Shown here: piece by piece, positions 20,001-27,468 of the stretch
Position numbering within the stretch: the first letter of the stretch is position 1
Layout of the letters: each line of letters starts with the position of its first letter
Origin: Rubripirellula sp.
GTDB lineage: Bacteria > Planctomycetota > Planctomycetia > Pirellulales > Pirellulaceae
Reading direction: 5' to 3'
Length of the DNA: 43,748 bases
NCBI GenBank assembly: GCA_029245125.1
Contig: JAQWPZ010000030.1
Location: forward strand, 1 to 43,748
Program-made: the position numbers and the translations under genes
Notes under the pieces: generated by a model
Databases searched by the model: none
What the model was told of the DNA's origin: nothing
Seen by the model: the letters and a program-made list of their open reading frames with translations, nothing else

Positions 20001-20069
20001 CATTCCGACGATCGTTCGGTGCCCTCGGCCGGCGAGAAAAACGAACAGGTGACCGATGCGAGTCGATAA
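17019..20069 (+). CDS. TPR / FG-GAP propeller / ASPIC-UnbV lipoprotein (type B, copy 2)
   Basis: Predicted lipoprotein of 1016 residues starting at a GTG; no in-frame ATG precedes the signal. The lipobox is MPVGC with cysteine at residue 26. TPR-like helices span ~50-410. The junction motif is RIDLSDLPEV. Propeller repeats include DFDLDGWPDLAVA, DFNEDGFPDLLDANIGRN, DIDGDGVADLYEV and DADRDGRVDL. The UnbV domain has TGQRDAIGTKL, AGDGYMCSNQ and VTWPSG. The loop YCAGKQPYEKEC followed by TCVPLDFD matches the cysteine loop of the paralogue at 6443. The C-terminus extends about 30 residues beyond the UnbV domain into a hydrophilic tail rich in Ser, Asp and Gln. The next gene starts inside its last codons with a 14-base overlap, so the two are probably co-translated. 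Confidence 0.93.
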   Translation: MSLNRIALGHRLSWIVLLGLVMPVGCRQRQSTEVPGNVDGSASGEAERPINHWESATRALSRGNLEVADAELRNHLITAPDDVKALELSGDVAARLRDPARAVAHYRGVLAVEGVAPTASLLSKLAVELMATGSAYECLQVLQQRAAEYPQNAEAHAESIGLAAMLGLAQQTLPSMRWLTQHGQGDPELLQVLADPRRVEADGEWCGELLEENPSDLRPEFGLAQVADVKMRWDDVTNRLAPVLKRHPEFIPAHNLYGLALVQQGRFDELNQWHERLPAAARQAASYWMVAGLWARHRDRPGQAARAFWTALSIDQASYPEALPHLLFALNQIDRASEAEQVLEQIVRRTNLRDRLKTHLEREGRSQEAALGVARAMLDLGRYWEAEGWARLAVSLPDQLQADIRDQYMEIRSKLTVQTPWQLPEYDLGQRIDLSDLPEVDWGGAVAAESKRGLAQTGTVRFAQQASERGLVHETKFAETPGVSGHSIYQSVGGGVGVIDFDLDGWPDLAVAVLDGHPLQLDSAPNRLFRNLNGQFADVAKPAGYHDRGFGQGICVGDFNEDGFPDLLDANIGRNRLYRNNGDGTFSEVSLQVGLDGEHWTTCGLIADIDGDGVADLYEVAYCAGKQPYEKECRTTKGLATCVPLDFDPEPDRVWRGRGDGTFDDVTSEWMVQNSPGRGLGIVAAQMDSHPGLDLYVANDMTVNHLWSTRSNEDGLVDVGLLSGLGVSGRSQSQASMGIAAGDPDGDGDLDLFLSHFANDHNTFYEQIAPGFWADRSFQVGLAQPSMPMLGFGTEWADFDNNGSLELVIANGHVDEVEGSETLYRMPPQLFQLDDEQRWVEANHESLGSYFSRDQLGRALVTLDADRDGRVDLAITEIYGSLALLINQSVQVGDSVDFAFTSTTGQRDAIGTKLSCRVDGRDVTMQLSAGDGYMCSNQRRLHLGVGVANELEDVVVTWPSGTRESFGTLPVSFGYRIVEGSGEAFAYHQQQSSDHSDDRSVPSAGEKNEQVTDASR

Positions 20070-23061
20070 TCGTCAGTGGCGAACTGTGTTGGAAATGTTT
20101 GGAACAGTCTTGCTCGGCTTGATTGTCGTCGGTTGCGGTCCGAGCCAGAGCGAACAGGACGCTGACGAATTACTTCGTCGACAGCGGCAACGCGAGCAAC
20201 AAGATCTGATTAAGCCCAAATCACTGGAGCAGAAAGTTGGCGAAATTCAGGATTACCTGCGAAACGGAAATCGTTCGATCGCGGAACAAATGCTCAGTCC
20301 GTTATTGATCTCCGACCCCGATGATGCAGACGTCTTGCAGTTGTGGGCTGAATACCAAGCATCACGTGGTGAAACGCTGCCCGCGTTAGAAACCTTAGAG
20401 TCGATCAAGTCGGATGACCCTGAGAAACAAGCCGAACTGCGATGGTTGGCGGTTGAATTGTTGGTTGACGCCAACGAATACGAAATAGCTGAACTGAAGC
20501 TTGAGCAGTTGATAGAAGATTCGGCGGACGTGGTACGTGCTCATCGTAAATTGGCATCGATTCTGAACAACCAAGGCCGACGCATCGAGGCTGGCCGCCA
20601 CCTCCGTGAACTGGCACGGTTGGGCAGGGTTCGTGAGCGTGATTTAGTGTCGATGACGACGTTCGGGATTCCATTCATCGATGATTCGCTGCCAAAGCCC
20701 GACTTTGGTGGGCAACTAAATCCCGCGATGCTCGCCCAAGCCCGCTTGTCGCATGCGCAGAGTGATCTCGCGGGAGCAATCTATTTGATCCAACAATTGC
20801 GGCAAGCCTTTCCTGACTCACTCCCGATTGCGGCATTTGAGGGGCGACTGTATGGGGACGCTCAGGATGATGCAGCGTTGCGTGATTGGATCGAAACAGC
20901 ACCCAAAGGAATCGAAATTGAACCAGAGTATTGGGCGACATTAGGATCTTGGCTGCACCGCCAAGATCGTCACCGAGATGCGGTTCGTTGTTTGGCCGAA
21001 GCAGTGCAGCGTGATCCAACGGATCGATTTTCTTACGATCGTTTGCAACGATCCCTGCGTTTCCTCGGTCAGGAACAGGCAGCCGATCTAGTCGCGAGGC
21101 GATTTCAGTTGCTGGTTGAAACGGCGGCGATGGCAAAGAAATTTGGACAAGAACGAGGTTCGAACGAAGAAATGAATCGGATGGCTGATTTGATGATGGA
21201 GCTGCATCGGCCATGGGAATCGCTGGGTTGGCGATCAGTCGCTCTCACAACCTACAGCGGGTCAGAGACGGAGTGGGACAAGATCAAGCAGGTGCGTCAG
21301 TCCTTGATCGATTCGCCGGGGCAGAATGATAATGCCGCGTTGTGTGGTTTGGATCTTTCCCAATGGCCACTTCCAGCTGATGAAGCATATGGTTCGACTG
21401 AAGTGGCCAGCGGTGATGCACAGCCCGATCCGAATGTCAGCAGTTTTCAATTCGATCTGCGTAATGTGGCGGCGACCGTAGGACTCGATTTTCGTTATGA
21501 CAATGGTGACGCAGATCCCGATGATCAGTCTCGGTTCCTTCACGAACTGACCGGGGGCGGAATCGGTGTGATCGATTATGACTTGGATGGCTGGCCGGAT
21601 TTATATTTGTCGCAAGGTGGCGGCGACGCTTTCGATCCAGCGGGATCGAAGCCAAACAGCCTTTTTAGAAATCTTGCTGGTCGCCATTGGGTGGAGGTCA
21701 CACCGGCCACTCAGACTGGCGACCAAGGGTACGGTCAGGGTGTCGAAATCGCTGACTTGAACCAAGATGGCTTCCCCGATTTGTTGGTCGCAAACGTGGG
21801 TGCCAACCTCGTCTACATTAACAATGGTGATGGAACCTTTCGGCGGCAAGCCTTGGCAAGTCCAGACACCGCGGGGCGATGGACCACCTCGATTGCCTGT
21901 GGTGATCTTAATGGTGATCGTTTGCCTGAAATCGTCGAAGTCAACTACGTTGATGATCCACAGGTCCTCCTCCAACGCTGCACTCCAGAGGCAAGTGGCA
22001 ACTGTAATCCGCAGCTTTTCAATGCGGCGGCGGATCGTGTTTGGCAGGTAGCTGCCAACGGTGAAATCAGCGTTTGGAATGGTTGCGAAGATATCGCGTC
22101 TGAACCCTATTATGGCTTCGCGGCGGTGATTGCGAATTTCGATAAGCAAGCGGGAAACGAATTGTTCATTGCGAACGATGCCGGCCCTAACCACTTCTGG
22201 GTTGATCAAGGTTCATCAAATAACACAGAGCGAGTGTTGGTCGAAAGTGCTCGAGTGTATGGGTGCGCGGTTGGGCATGATGGTTTAGCCCGGGCCTGCA
22301 TGGGAGTGGCCTTTGGTGACTTTGATCGCAATGGAACGTTTGATCTTCAAATCACAAACTTTTGGAACGAGCCGTCGGATATCTTCTTGCAACGCTCCAC
22401 GAAACTGTTCGTGCCGGCTAGTTCATCGATGGGGTTGTTTTCACCGAGTCGCGAAACCGTTGGGTGGGGAACGGTGGCTGTTGATTTGGATCGAAACGGG
22501 TGGCTCGATTTCGCGGTGCTCAATGGACATGTTCGCGAAGATCCCCGGTTGGGACAGCCCTTTGCAATGCGACCGCAATTGTTTCGCGGCGGTCCTGACG
22601 GATTCGAGTTGCTTGATGGCCATACACAGGTTGACCGGTATTGGTCGGAGACGGCGGTCGGACGAACAATGGCAACCTTGGATTGGAATGGTGATCACAA
22701 GCCAGATCTAGTGACGAACCACCTCGATGACCCGGTCGCATTGTTGGAGAATCAAGGAAGTGGAGGGCGGAGCATTCGAGTGGAATTGGTCGGGACTCTC
22801 AGTGAACGCGATGCCGTCGGGGCAATCGTGACGCTGGTGGCGGCTGATGAACGGTGGGTTGGCTGGCAGACCGGCGGCGACGGTTTTCTTTGCAGCCACG
22901 AAGCGGTTGTCGATTTTGGTGTCGGTGATCTGAACGCGATCGATCGGATTGAGGTCCAGTGGCCAAGTGGTCTGACTCAGGAATTTGAGAATCTTGAAAC
23001 CGATGCTCAGTATTTGCTGATCGAAGGTGACGCATCTGTATTTCGACGCTCTGGATTTTGA
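20056..23061 (+). CDS. TPR / FG-GAP propeller / ASPIC-UnbV lipoprotein (type C, copy 1)
   Basis: Predicted lipoprotein of 1001 residues, with lipobox IVVGC and lipid cysteine at residue 27, then a charged Gln/Arg-rich linker. TPR-like repeats (~60-400) include ILNNQGRRIEAGRHLREL, close in wording to the type A proteins. The junction motif is GLDLSQWPLP. The propeller begins with GGGIGVIDYDLDGWPDLYLS and continues with DLNQDGFPDLLVANVG, DLNGDRLPEI and DRNGTFDLQITN. The UnbV end has SERDAVGAIV, GGDGFLCSHE and VQWPSG. The loop RCTPEASGNCNPQ keeps two cysteines but lacks the first cysteine of type B. It overlaps the upstream type B gene by 14 bases and converges on its own closest paralogue (23082) with only 20 bases between stops. 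Confidence 0.93.
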   Translation: MRVDNRQWRTVLEMFGTVLLGLIVVGCGPSQSEQDADELLRRQRQREQQDLIKPKSLEQKVGEIQDYLRNGNRSIAEQMLSPLLISDPDDADVLQLWAEYQASRGETLPALETLESIKSDDPEKQAELRWLAVELLVDANEYEIAELKLEQLIEDSADVVRAHRKLASILNNQGRRIEAGRHLRELARLGRVRERDLVSMTTFGIPFIDDSLPKPDFGGQLNPAMLAQARLSHAQSDLAGAIYLIQQLRQAFPDSLPIAAFEGRLYGDAQDDAALRDWIETAPKGIEIEPEYWATLGSWLHRQDRHRDAVRCLAEAVQRDPTDRFSYDRLQRSLRFLGQEQAADLVARRFQLLVETAAMAKKFGQERGSNEEMNRMADLMMELHRPWESLGWRSVALTTYSGSETEWDKIKQVRQSLIDSPGQNDNAALCGLDLSQWPLPADEAYGSTEVASGDAQPDPNVSSFQFDLRNVAATVGLDFRYDNGDADPDDQSRFLHELTGGGIGVIDYDLDGWPDLYLSQGGGDAFDPAGSKPNSLFRNLAGRHWVEVTPATQTGDQGYGQGVEIADLNQDGFPDLLVANVGANLVYINNGDGTFRRQALASPDTAGRWTTSIACGDLNGDRLPEIVEVNYVDDPQVLLQRCTPEASGNCNPQLFNAAADRVWQVAANGEISVWNGCEDIASEPYYGFAAVIANFDKQAGNELFIANDAGPNHFWVDQGSSNNTERVLVESARVYGCAVGHDGLARACMGVAFGDFDRNGTFDLQITNFWNEPSDIFLQRSTKLFVPASSSMGLFSPSRETVGWGTVAVDLDRNGWLDFAVLNGHVREDPRLGQPFAMRPQLFRGGPDGFELLDGHTQVDRYWSETAVGRTMATLDWNGDHKPDLVTNHLDDPVALLENQGSGGRSIRVELVGTLSERDAVGAIVTLVAADERWVGWQTGGDGFLCSHEAVVDFGVGDLNAIDRIEVQWPSGLTQEFENLETDAQYLLIEGDASVFRRSGF

Positions 23062-23081
23062 CGCTCTGGTCAATCTCCGCT

Positions 23082-26054
23082 CTAGCGTTGATGCGGTTCG
23101 GCCTGTCCTTCGATTAACAGATAGCGTCCGTTCACTTTCAATCCGTCAAATTGCTCGGAACGACCGCTTGGCCAAGTGACTTGTAAGCGAGTGATGTCTT
23201 CGCTGGTGCCTAGGCCGAAGTGAACGATTGGCTCGTTGGTGCACATGAATCCGTCACCGCCGGTCTGCCATCCATGCCATGTTTGGCCATCCGATTCGAC
23301 GAGGACTTCTGCTCCGATCGCATCTCGTTCACTGCTCACGCCGATCAATTCAATCTGCAGCCAATTGCCGGTCGTGGATTCGTTTTTTAAGAGAGCAACT
23401 GGTTCATCGAGGTGATTGGCGAGTAGATCGATTTTGCCGTCGCGGTCCCAGTCCAGTAGAGCCAAAGTGCGGCCGAGTTGTTGCTTTTGCCAATAGGTGC
23501 CGGCGATCGAAGCATCTTGGAGTCGAAATCCTGTGGGGCTACCGAGCAACAATTGGGAGGGCATCTGAAACGGGATGTCGTCGGCCCGCCCATCGTAAAC
23601 GTGACCGTTCAGAACGGCCAAATCTAGCCAGCCATCGTTGTCAAAATCAGCTGCTTGGGTTCCAAATCCAAGGACACCAAATGATGGCTCAACCAAACCA
23701 AGTCTGGACGCCACGTCGGTAAAGATCCCTGATTTCGTTTGCGAGAAGAGGTTGACCGGTTCGTTGTGAAAATTTGTGACATGTAGATCGAGCGTTCCGT
23801 TGCGATTGAAGTCGCCAAAGGCGATTCCCATGCACGCCTGACTGCTCCCGCCACGCCCGATGTTACAGCCGTATAGATTTGCAGATTCGAACAAATTGAA
23901 TTTTGATTTTGTCGAATCGTCTGACTCACCGCTGACCCAGTAATGATTGAAGTCTCCGTCGTTCGAGACGAAGAAGTCGTTGCCAAATTTGTGATCAAAA
24001 TTTGCGACCACTAATCCGAAACCAAGCTTGGCGCTCGAAAGTTCCATCTCAAAAGCTTGCCATGGCGAAAAACTTCCGTCTGCCTGACACCGCAAGACAC
24101 GGTCATGGCTCTTTTGGAATTCCTGGGGCTGACAATCCATGTAGTTGTCGGTGCATTTGATTACATAGGCTTGGGGGTCATCGATGTAATTGACCTCAAT
24201 GATCTCAGGTAGCTGATCACCATTCATGTCGGCGAGTGCAAGACTCGACGTCCACATGAATGGATTGTCGGTCAGCAGTTCGGTGGCTTCACGAAACGTT
24301 CCATCTCCCTGATTGAGATAGATGGAGTTAATGCCGATGTTGGCGATCAAAAGATCAGGGAAGCCATCTTGGTTGACATCGCCGGCGCATACACCTTGAC
24401 CGAAGCGGCGATCAGACGTCCCTGTTGGTTCGCTAACATCAGCGTATTTATGACTGGGCAACAAGCGATACATCTGATTGGCGACCGAACCTCGATCAAC
24501 TTGTGGATCGCCGTCTGATTGCACCACGTAGACATCACACCGTCCGTCCAGGTCATAGTCCAGGGCAGCCAGTCCGCCGCCATTGACTTGATACGTCGAG
24601 AAGGGCTTGCCATCGAGAGGAAAGCCACTTCGGAATGTCGTGTTGAGTCCGACTTGGGTCGCAATGTTAAGAAAGTTTGCGTCAGACTGAGCCAGTGCTT
24701 CTGCTGGTGCCTTCGACAGTTCGGCTATTTGATCACGATCTGGCATTGGCCACTGGTTTGCTTTGAATCCCAGCAACTGATCCAACCGCGCGGTCAGCAA
24801 TTGTTCCTTGGTTCCGTTCTGTTCCCAGGCGCTAATCGCGGCATGTCGTCGATCGAGTTCGGGTATGACACTCGTGACGTCACCAGCGATCTGCGCGGCC
24901 TGCATCAACCATGCGGTAGCTTCCCAAGGCCGGACATGAGCTTCGAGCGTTTTGGAGATCCAGCCAGCCTGCTCCTGATCGGCCTCCCTCGCAACGCGAA
25001 AGATGAGGTCCAACTCGGACAGTCGCTTACGAAGAAAAAGAGCCCGTTCGGTTTCTTCGAGCGTCAAACAGGATGCGATCATCGCACGCATCGATTCGCG
25101 GTCGGTCGGGTCGCGACGAATCGCTTCACTGAATGCTCGAACTGCCTCGCGGTCTTGCCCCTGATGAGCCAGCATGACACCCCATGCGAACCAGTATTCG
25201 GCCTGCTGTTCAATCCCCGACGGCAATTGGCCAAAGACGGTAGCCAGTTTAGTGAACTGATCGTTGTCGGCTAGAATTCGACACCGCAATGCCGCTGCCG
25301 CGGTGCTTTCGGGAAATTTTTCGATGATCTGGTCCAGTGCCTTCAAATGCTTCTCCGGATCCTCTCGCGCGGAAGCGTACGCGAGTCGGACTTCACCAAG
25401 GGAGAAGAGGGAGGTCGGCAGGGCTTTGGCAATTTCTCCATACGAAGTCAGTAGAAACGGTCCTCGCAAGTCGATCAAACTCAGCAATTCATTTGGCTGA
25501 ATGTCTCGCAACCGAATTAACTCGCGTACGTGTTGGCTCGCTTCGATTCTTCGCCCCTGCGCGTTCAGCAATTGAGCTAATAGGCGATGGACTTGGGGCA
25601 CATCTGCGTTGACAGCTACCGCTCGTTTCAGGTCACGTTCAGCAACGTCGAATTTCTTGCAGCGGAGGTGTAAGTCGAATGCTCGTACTAGCATCGACGG
25701 TGCCAGGGATGAATCCAATTCGGCAACGCGAACAGCCAAGTCGCCCGCCTCGCAAAGTTGCTCTCGTTGGCTTTGGATGTCTACCGCAAGCCGCAAGGCA
25801 ACTACATCATCGGGTGCAACAATGAGGACCTGCTGGACAATCTTAAATGCATCATCTGGCTGCCCCTGTTTCATTAAATCGAAAGCGCCACGCAACTTAT
25901 CCTCAGAGGATTGGCTGGGAATTTCTGGATCTACGTTTGCTTGGTCAGGTTCTGGAACGCGGTTGCAACCGACTACTAGCATGGCCAGGCACAATAGGTG
26001 CACGACAGTTCGTAGCTTCTGAAGATGAAATTTCGAGATCAAAATGAACCACAC
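23082..26054 (-). CDS. TPR / FG-GAP propeller / ASPIC-UnbV lipoprotein (type C, copy 2)
   Basis: Predicted lipoprotein of 990 residues. The signal ends in LVVGC with cysteine at residue 30. TPR-like helices lie at ~45-400, including LLNAQGRRIEASQHVREL. The junction motif is FKANQWPMP, the most divergent of the set. Propeller motifs include GGGLAALDYDLDGRCDVYVV, DVNQDGFPDLLIANIG, DMNGDQLPEI, DFNRNGTLDLHVTN and DWDRDGKIDLLANH. The UnbV domain has SSERDAIGAEV, GGDGFMCTNE and VTWPSG. The cysteine loop reads KCTDNYMDCQPQ, as in the type C partner on the other strand. Together the two form a tail-to-tail pair. Confidence 0.93.
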   Translation of the reverse strand: MWFILISKFHLQKLRTVVHLLCLAMLVVGCNRVPEPDQANVDPEIPSQSSEDKLRGAFDLMKQGQPDDAFKIVQQVLIVAPDDVVALRLAVDIQSQREQLCEAGDLAVRVAELDSSLAPSMLVRAFDLHLRCKKFDVAERDLKRAVAVNADVPQVHRLLAQLLNAQGRRIEASQHVRELIRLRDIQPNELLSLIDLRGPFLLTSYGEIAKALPTSLFSLGEVRLAYASAREDPEKHLKALDQIIEKFPESTAAAALRCRILADNDQFTKLATVFGQLPSGIEQQAEYWFAWGVMLAHQGQDREAVRAFSEAIRRDPTDRESMRAMIASCLTLEETERALFLRKRLSELDLIFRVAREADQEQAGWISKTLEAHVRPWEATAWLMQAAQIAGDVTSVIPELDRRHAAISAWEQNGTKEQLLTARLDQLLGFKANQWPMPDRDQIAELSKAPAEALAQSDANFLNIATQVGLNTTFRSGFPLDGKPFSTYQVNGGGLAALDYDLDGRCDVYVVQSDGDPQVDRGSVANQMYRLLPSHKYADVSEPTGTSDRRFGQGVCAGDVNQDGFPDLLIANIGINSIYLNQGDGTFREATELLTDNPFMWTSSLALADMNGDQLPEIIEVNYIDDPQAYVIKCTDNYMDCQPQEFQKSHDRVLRCQADGSFSPWQAFEMELSSAKLGFGLVVANFDHKFGNDFFVSNDGDFNHYWVSGESDDSTKSKFNLFESANLYGCNIGRGGSSQACMGIAFGDFNRNGTLDLHVTNFHNEPVNLFSQTKSGIFTDVASRLGLVEPSFGVLGFGTQAADFDNDGWLDLAVLNGHVYDGRADDIPFQMPSQLLLGSPTGFRLQDASIAGTYWQKQQLGRTLALLDWDRDGKIDLLANHLDEPVALLKNESTTGNWLQIELIGVSSERDAIGAEVLVESDGQTWHGWQTGGDGFMCTNEPIVHFGLGTSEDITRLQVTWPSGRSEQFDGLKVNGRYLLIEGQAEPHQR

Positions 26055-26223
26055 GGCTGATCACATAATTGGCAAATCAAACAGGGCAAACCGCAGTTTA
26101 CCGGAAAGCTAGGAGAAATACCGGCCCAAGTTTCTCGTGTAAAATCAAAGTGGCGGGCTGGTCTTCGAGCTGAGCCCATCTTCGGCCCGGGAAAACGCTG
26201 AGAGATCACAAATGATGATTCTG

Positions 26224-27468
26224 TTACAGCATTCGCAATCCGCTGAGTGTTGAATTTCCAGACGCAAATTTGTCGGTTTCCATTCCAAGACGCTGCAGCA
26301 TCGAAACATACAAATTGGGTAAAGGGTAGTTGTTTGCCCGATCGAATGCCAAATGTTGGCCATGATCGAAACCACCTCCGGCAAGCAGCATCGGCATGTT
26401 TTTGGTGTCGTGGTTGCTTGCATTCCCAAGGTTGGATCCAAATAAAACCATTGTCGAATCGAGCAATGAGCCATTCGCCTGTCGGCTGTCATGAAGCTTC
26501 TGCAGGAAACGACCAAATTCTTGGATCACAGCTGATTCCACGATCGCTAGTTGGCGGATTTTTTCTGGATCCTTGCCGTGATGCGACAGATTGTGGTAAT
26601 CGATATCGATTCCTGGGATCACCGGTACAGAATTCATTCCGGCAAAGTTGTAGGTGATAAAGCGGGTGGAATCCGTTTCGAGTGCCAAGTGCATCACGTC
26701 GTACATCAATCGCATGCGTTCGACGATCTTCTTGCGGTCTGTCTCATCTTGCAGTGGTTGGGCGTCGACCTTTGGTTTCGGCTCCGTTTCCCAAACTTCT
26801 GCTTTGACAAGTCTTCGTTCGGCCTCACGTACCGCTTCGAAGTACTGATTCAGTTTGTCGCGATCTCGGCCTCCGAGACGGCGTTCTATTGATCGTGTTT
26901 TGTCTGTGACAACATCCAAGATGCTCTGTCCGTCCCGCAATCGTTGTAGCCGGGTAGCCTGTTCACTTGGTTTGCCGGTTAGAAACAGCTTGCGAAAGAC
27001 GAATGATGGGCGGGTAAAGGTTGGGATTTCAACACCAGATCTTGACCACGAGAGTCCCGGTCCTGAATTGCTTAGGGCAAGGGATGCATATCGTGTTTCA
27101 CTGCCAAGTTCGGCGGCAGCGAATTGATCCAACGAGATGGTGTTGCGGAAGCCGGCGCTATTGGGGTGGGCTGCGCAGGTCAGATACGACTTGTAGGAAA
27201 GGTGCCCACCGCCAACTTCTGGATGCGAGACTCCCGAGAATACCGTGAAGCGACTGCGGAAATCCGATAGCAGCTGCAAATACGGTGGTAGCTCGTAATC
27301 TCGCCCTGATTTTTCAGGCAGCATGTTGGCCGCGTGGAGCCCAAGCCCAATATCGATCGCCACCATCCGCCGCGGGTTGGTGGAGGGGGCAGCACCAGCG
27401 GATTCCAAAAAGGGGAGTGCTAATGACACGCCGGCGGCACGGAGAACAGTTCTGCGATGCATGGTCAT
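26224..27468 (-). CDS. DUF1552 protein, Tat-exported
   Basis: Protein of 414 residues, the usual length for the family. The N-terminus HRRTVLRAAGVSLALPFLES is a twin-arginine signal. The body carries the DUF1552 pattern, including GVSHPEVGGGHLSYKSYLT and, near the end, STMVLFGSNLGNASNHDTKN and MPMLLAGGGFDHGQH, which suggests an alkaline-phosphatase-like fold related to DUF1501. The start ATG shares one base with the TAA stop of the upstream cytochrome gene (TAATG), so translation is coupled. These pairs are common in planctomycetes; the substrate is unknown. Confidence 0.95.
   Translation of the reverse strand: MTMHRRTVLRAAGVSLALPFLESAGAAPSTNPRRMVAIDIGLGLHAANMLPEKSGRDYELPPYLQLLSDFRSRFTVFSGVSHPEVGGGHLSYKSYLTCAAHPNSAGFRNTISLDQFAAAELGSETRYASLALSNSGPGLSWSRSGVEIPTFTRPSFVFRKLFLTGKPSEQATRLQRLRDGQSILDVVTDKTRSIERRLGGRDRDKLNQYFEAVREAERRLVKAEVWETEPKPKVDAQPLQDETDRKKIVERMRLMYDVMHLALETDSTRFITYNFAGMNSVPVIPGIDIDYHNLSHHGKDPEKIRQLAIVESAVIQEFGRFLQKLHDSRQANGSLLDSTMVLFGSNLGNASNHDTKNMPMLLAGGGFDHGQHLAFDRANNYPLPNLYVSMLQRLGMETDKFASGNSTLSGLRML

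Noticed and set aside
23045..23069. Direct repeat GACGCTCTGG, two copies at the end of the type C copy 1 gene
   Set aside because: A 10-base repeat five bases apart, spanning the stop codon, is too short to mean more than local duplication.
24519..25274. 251-residue plus-strand open frame opposite the type C copy 2 gene
   Set aside because: It is fully inside a well-supported minus-strand gene and shows no domain.
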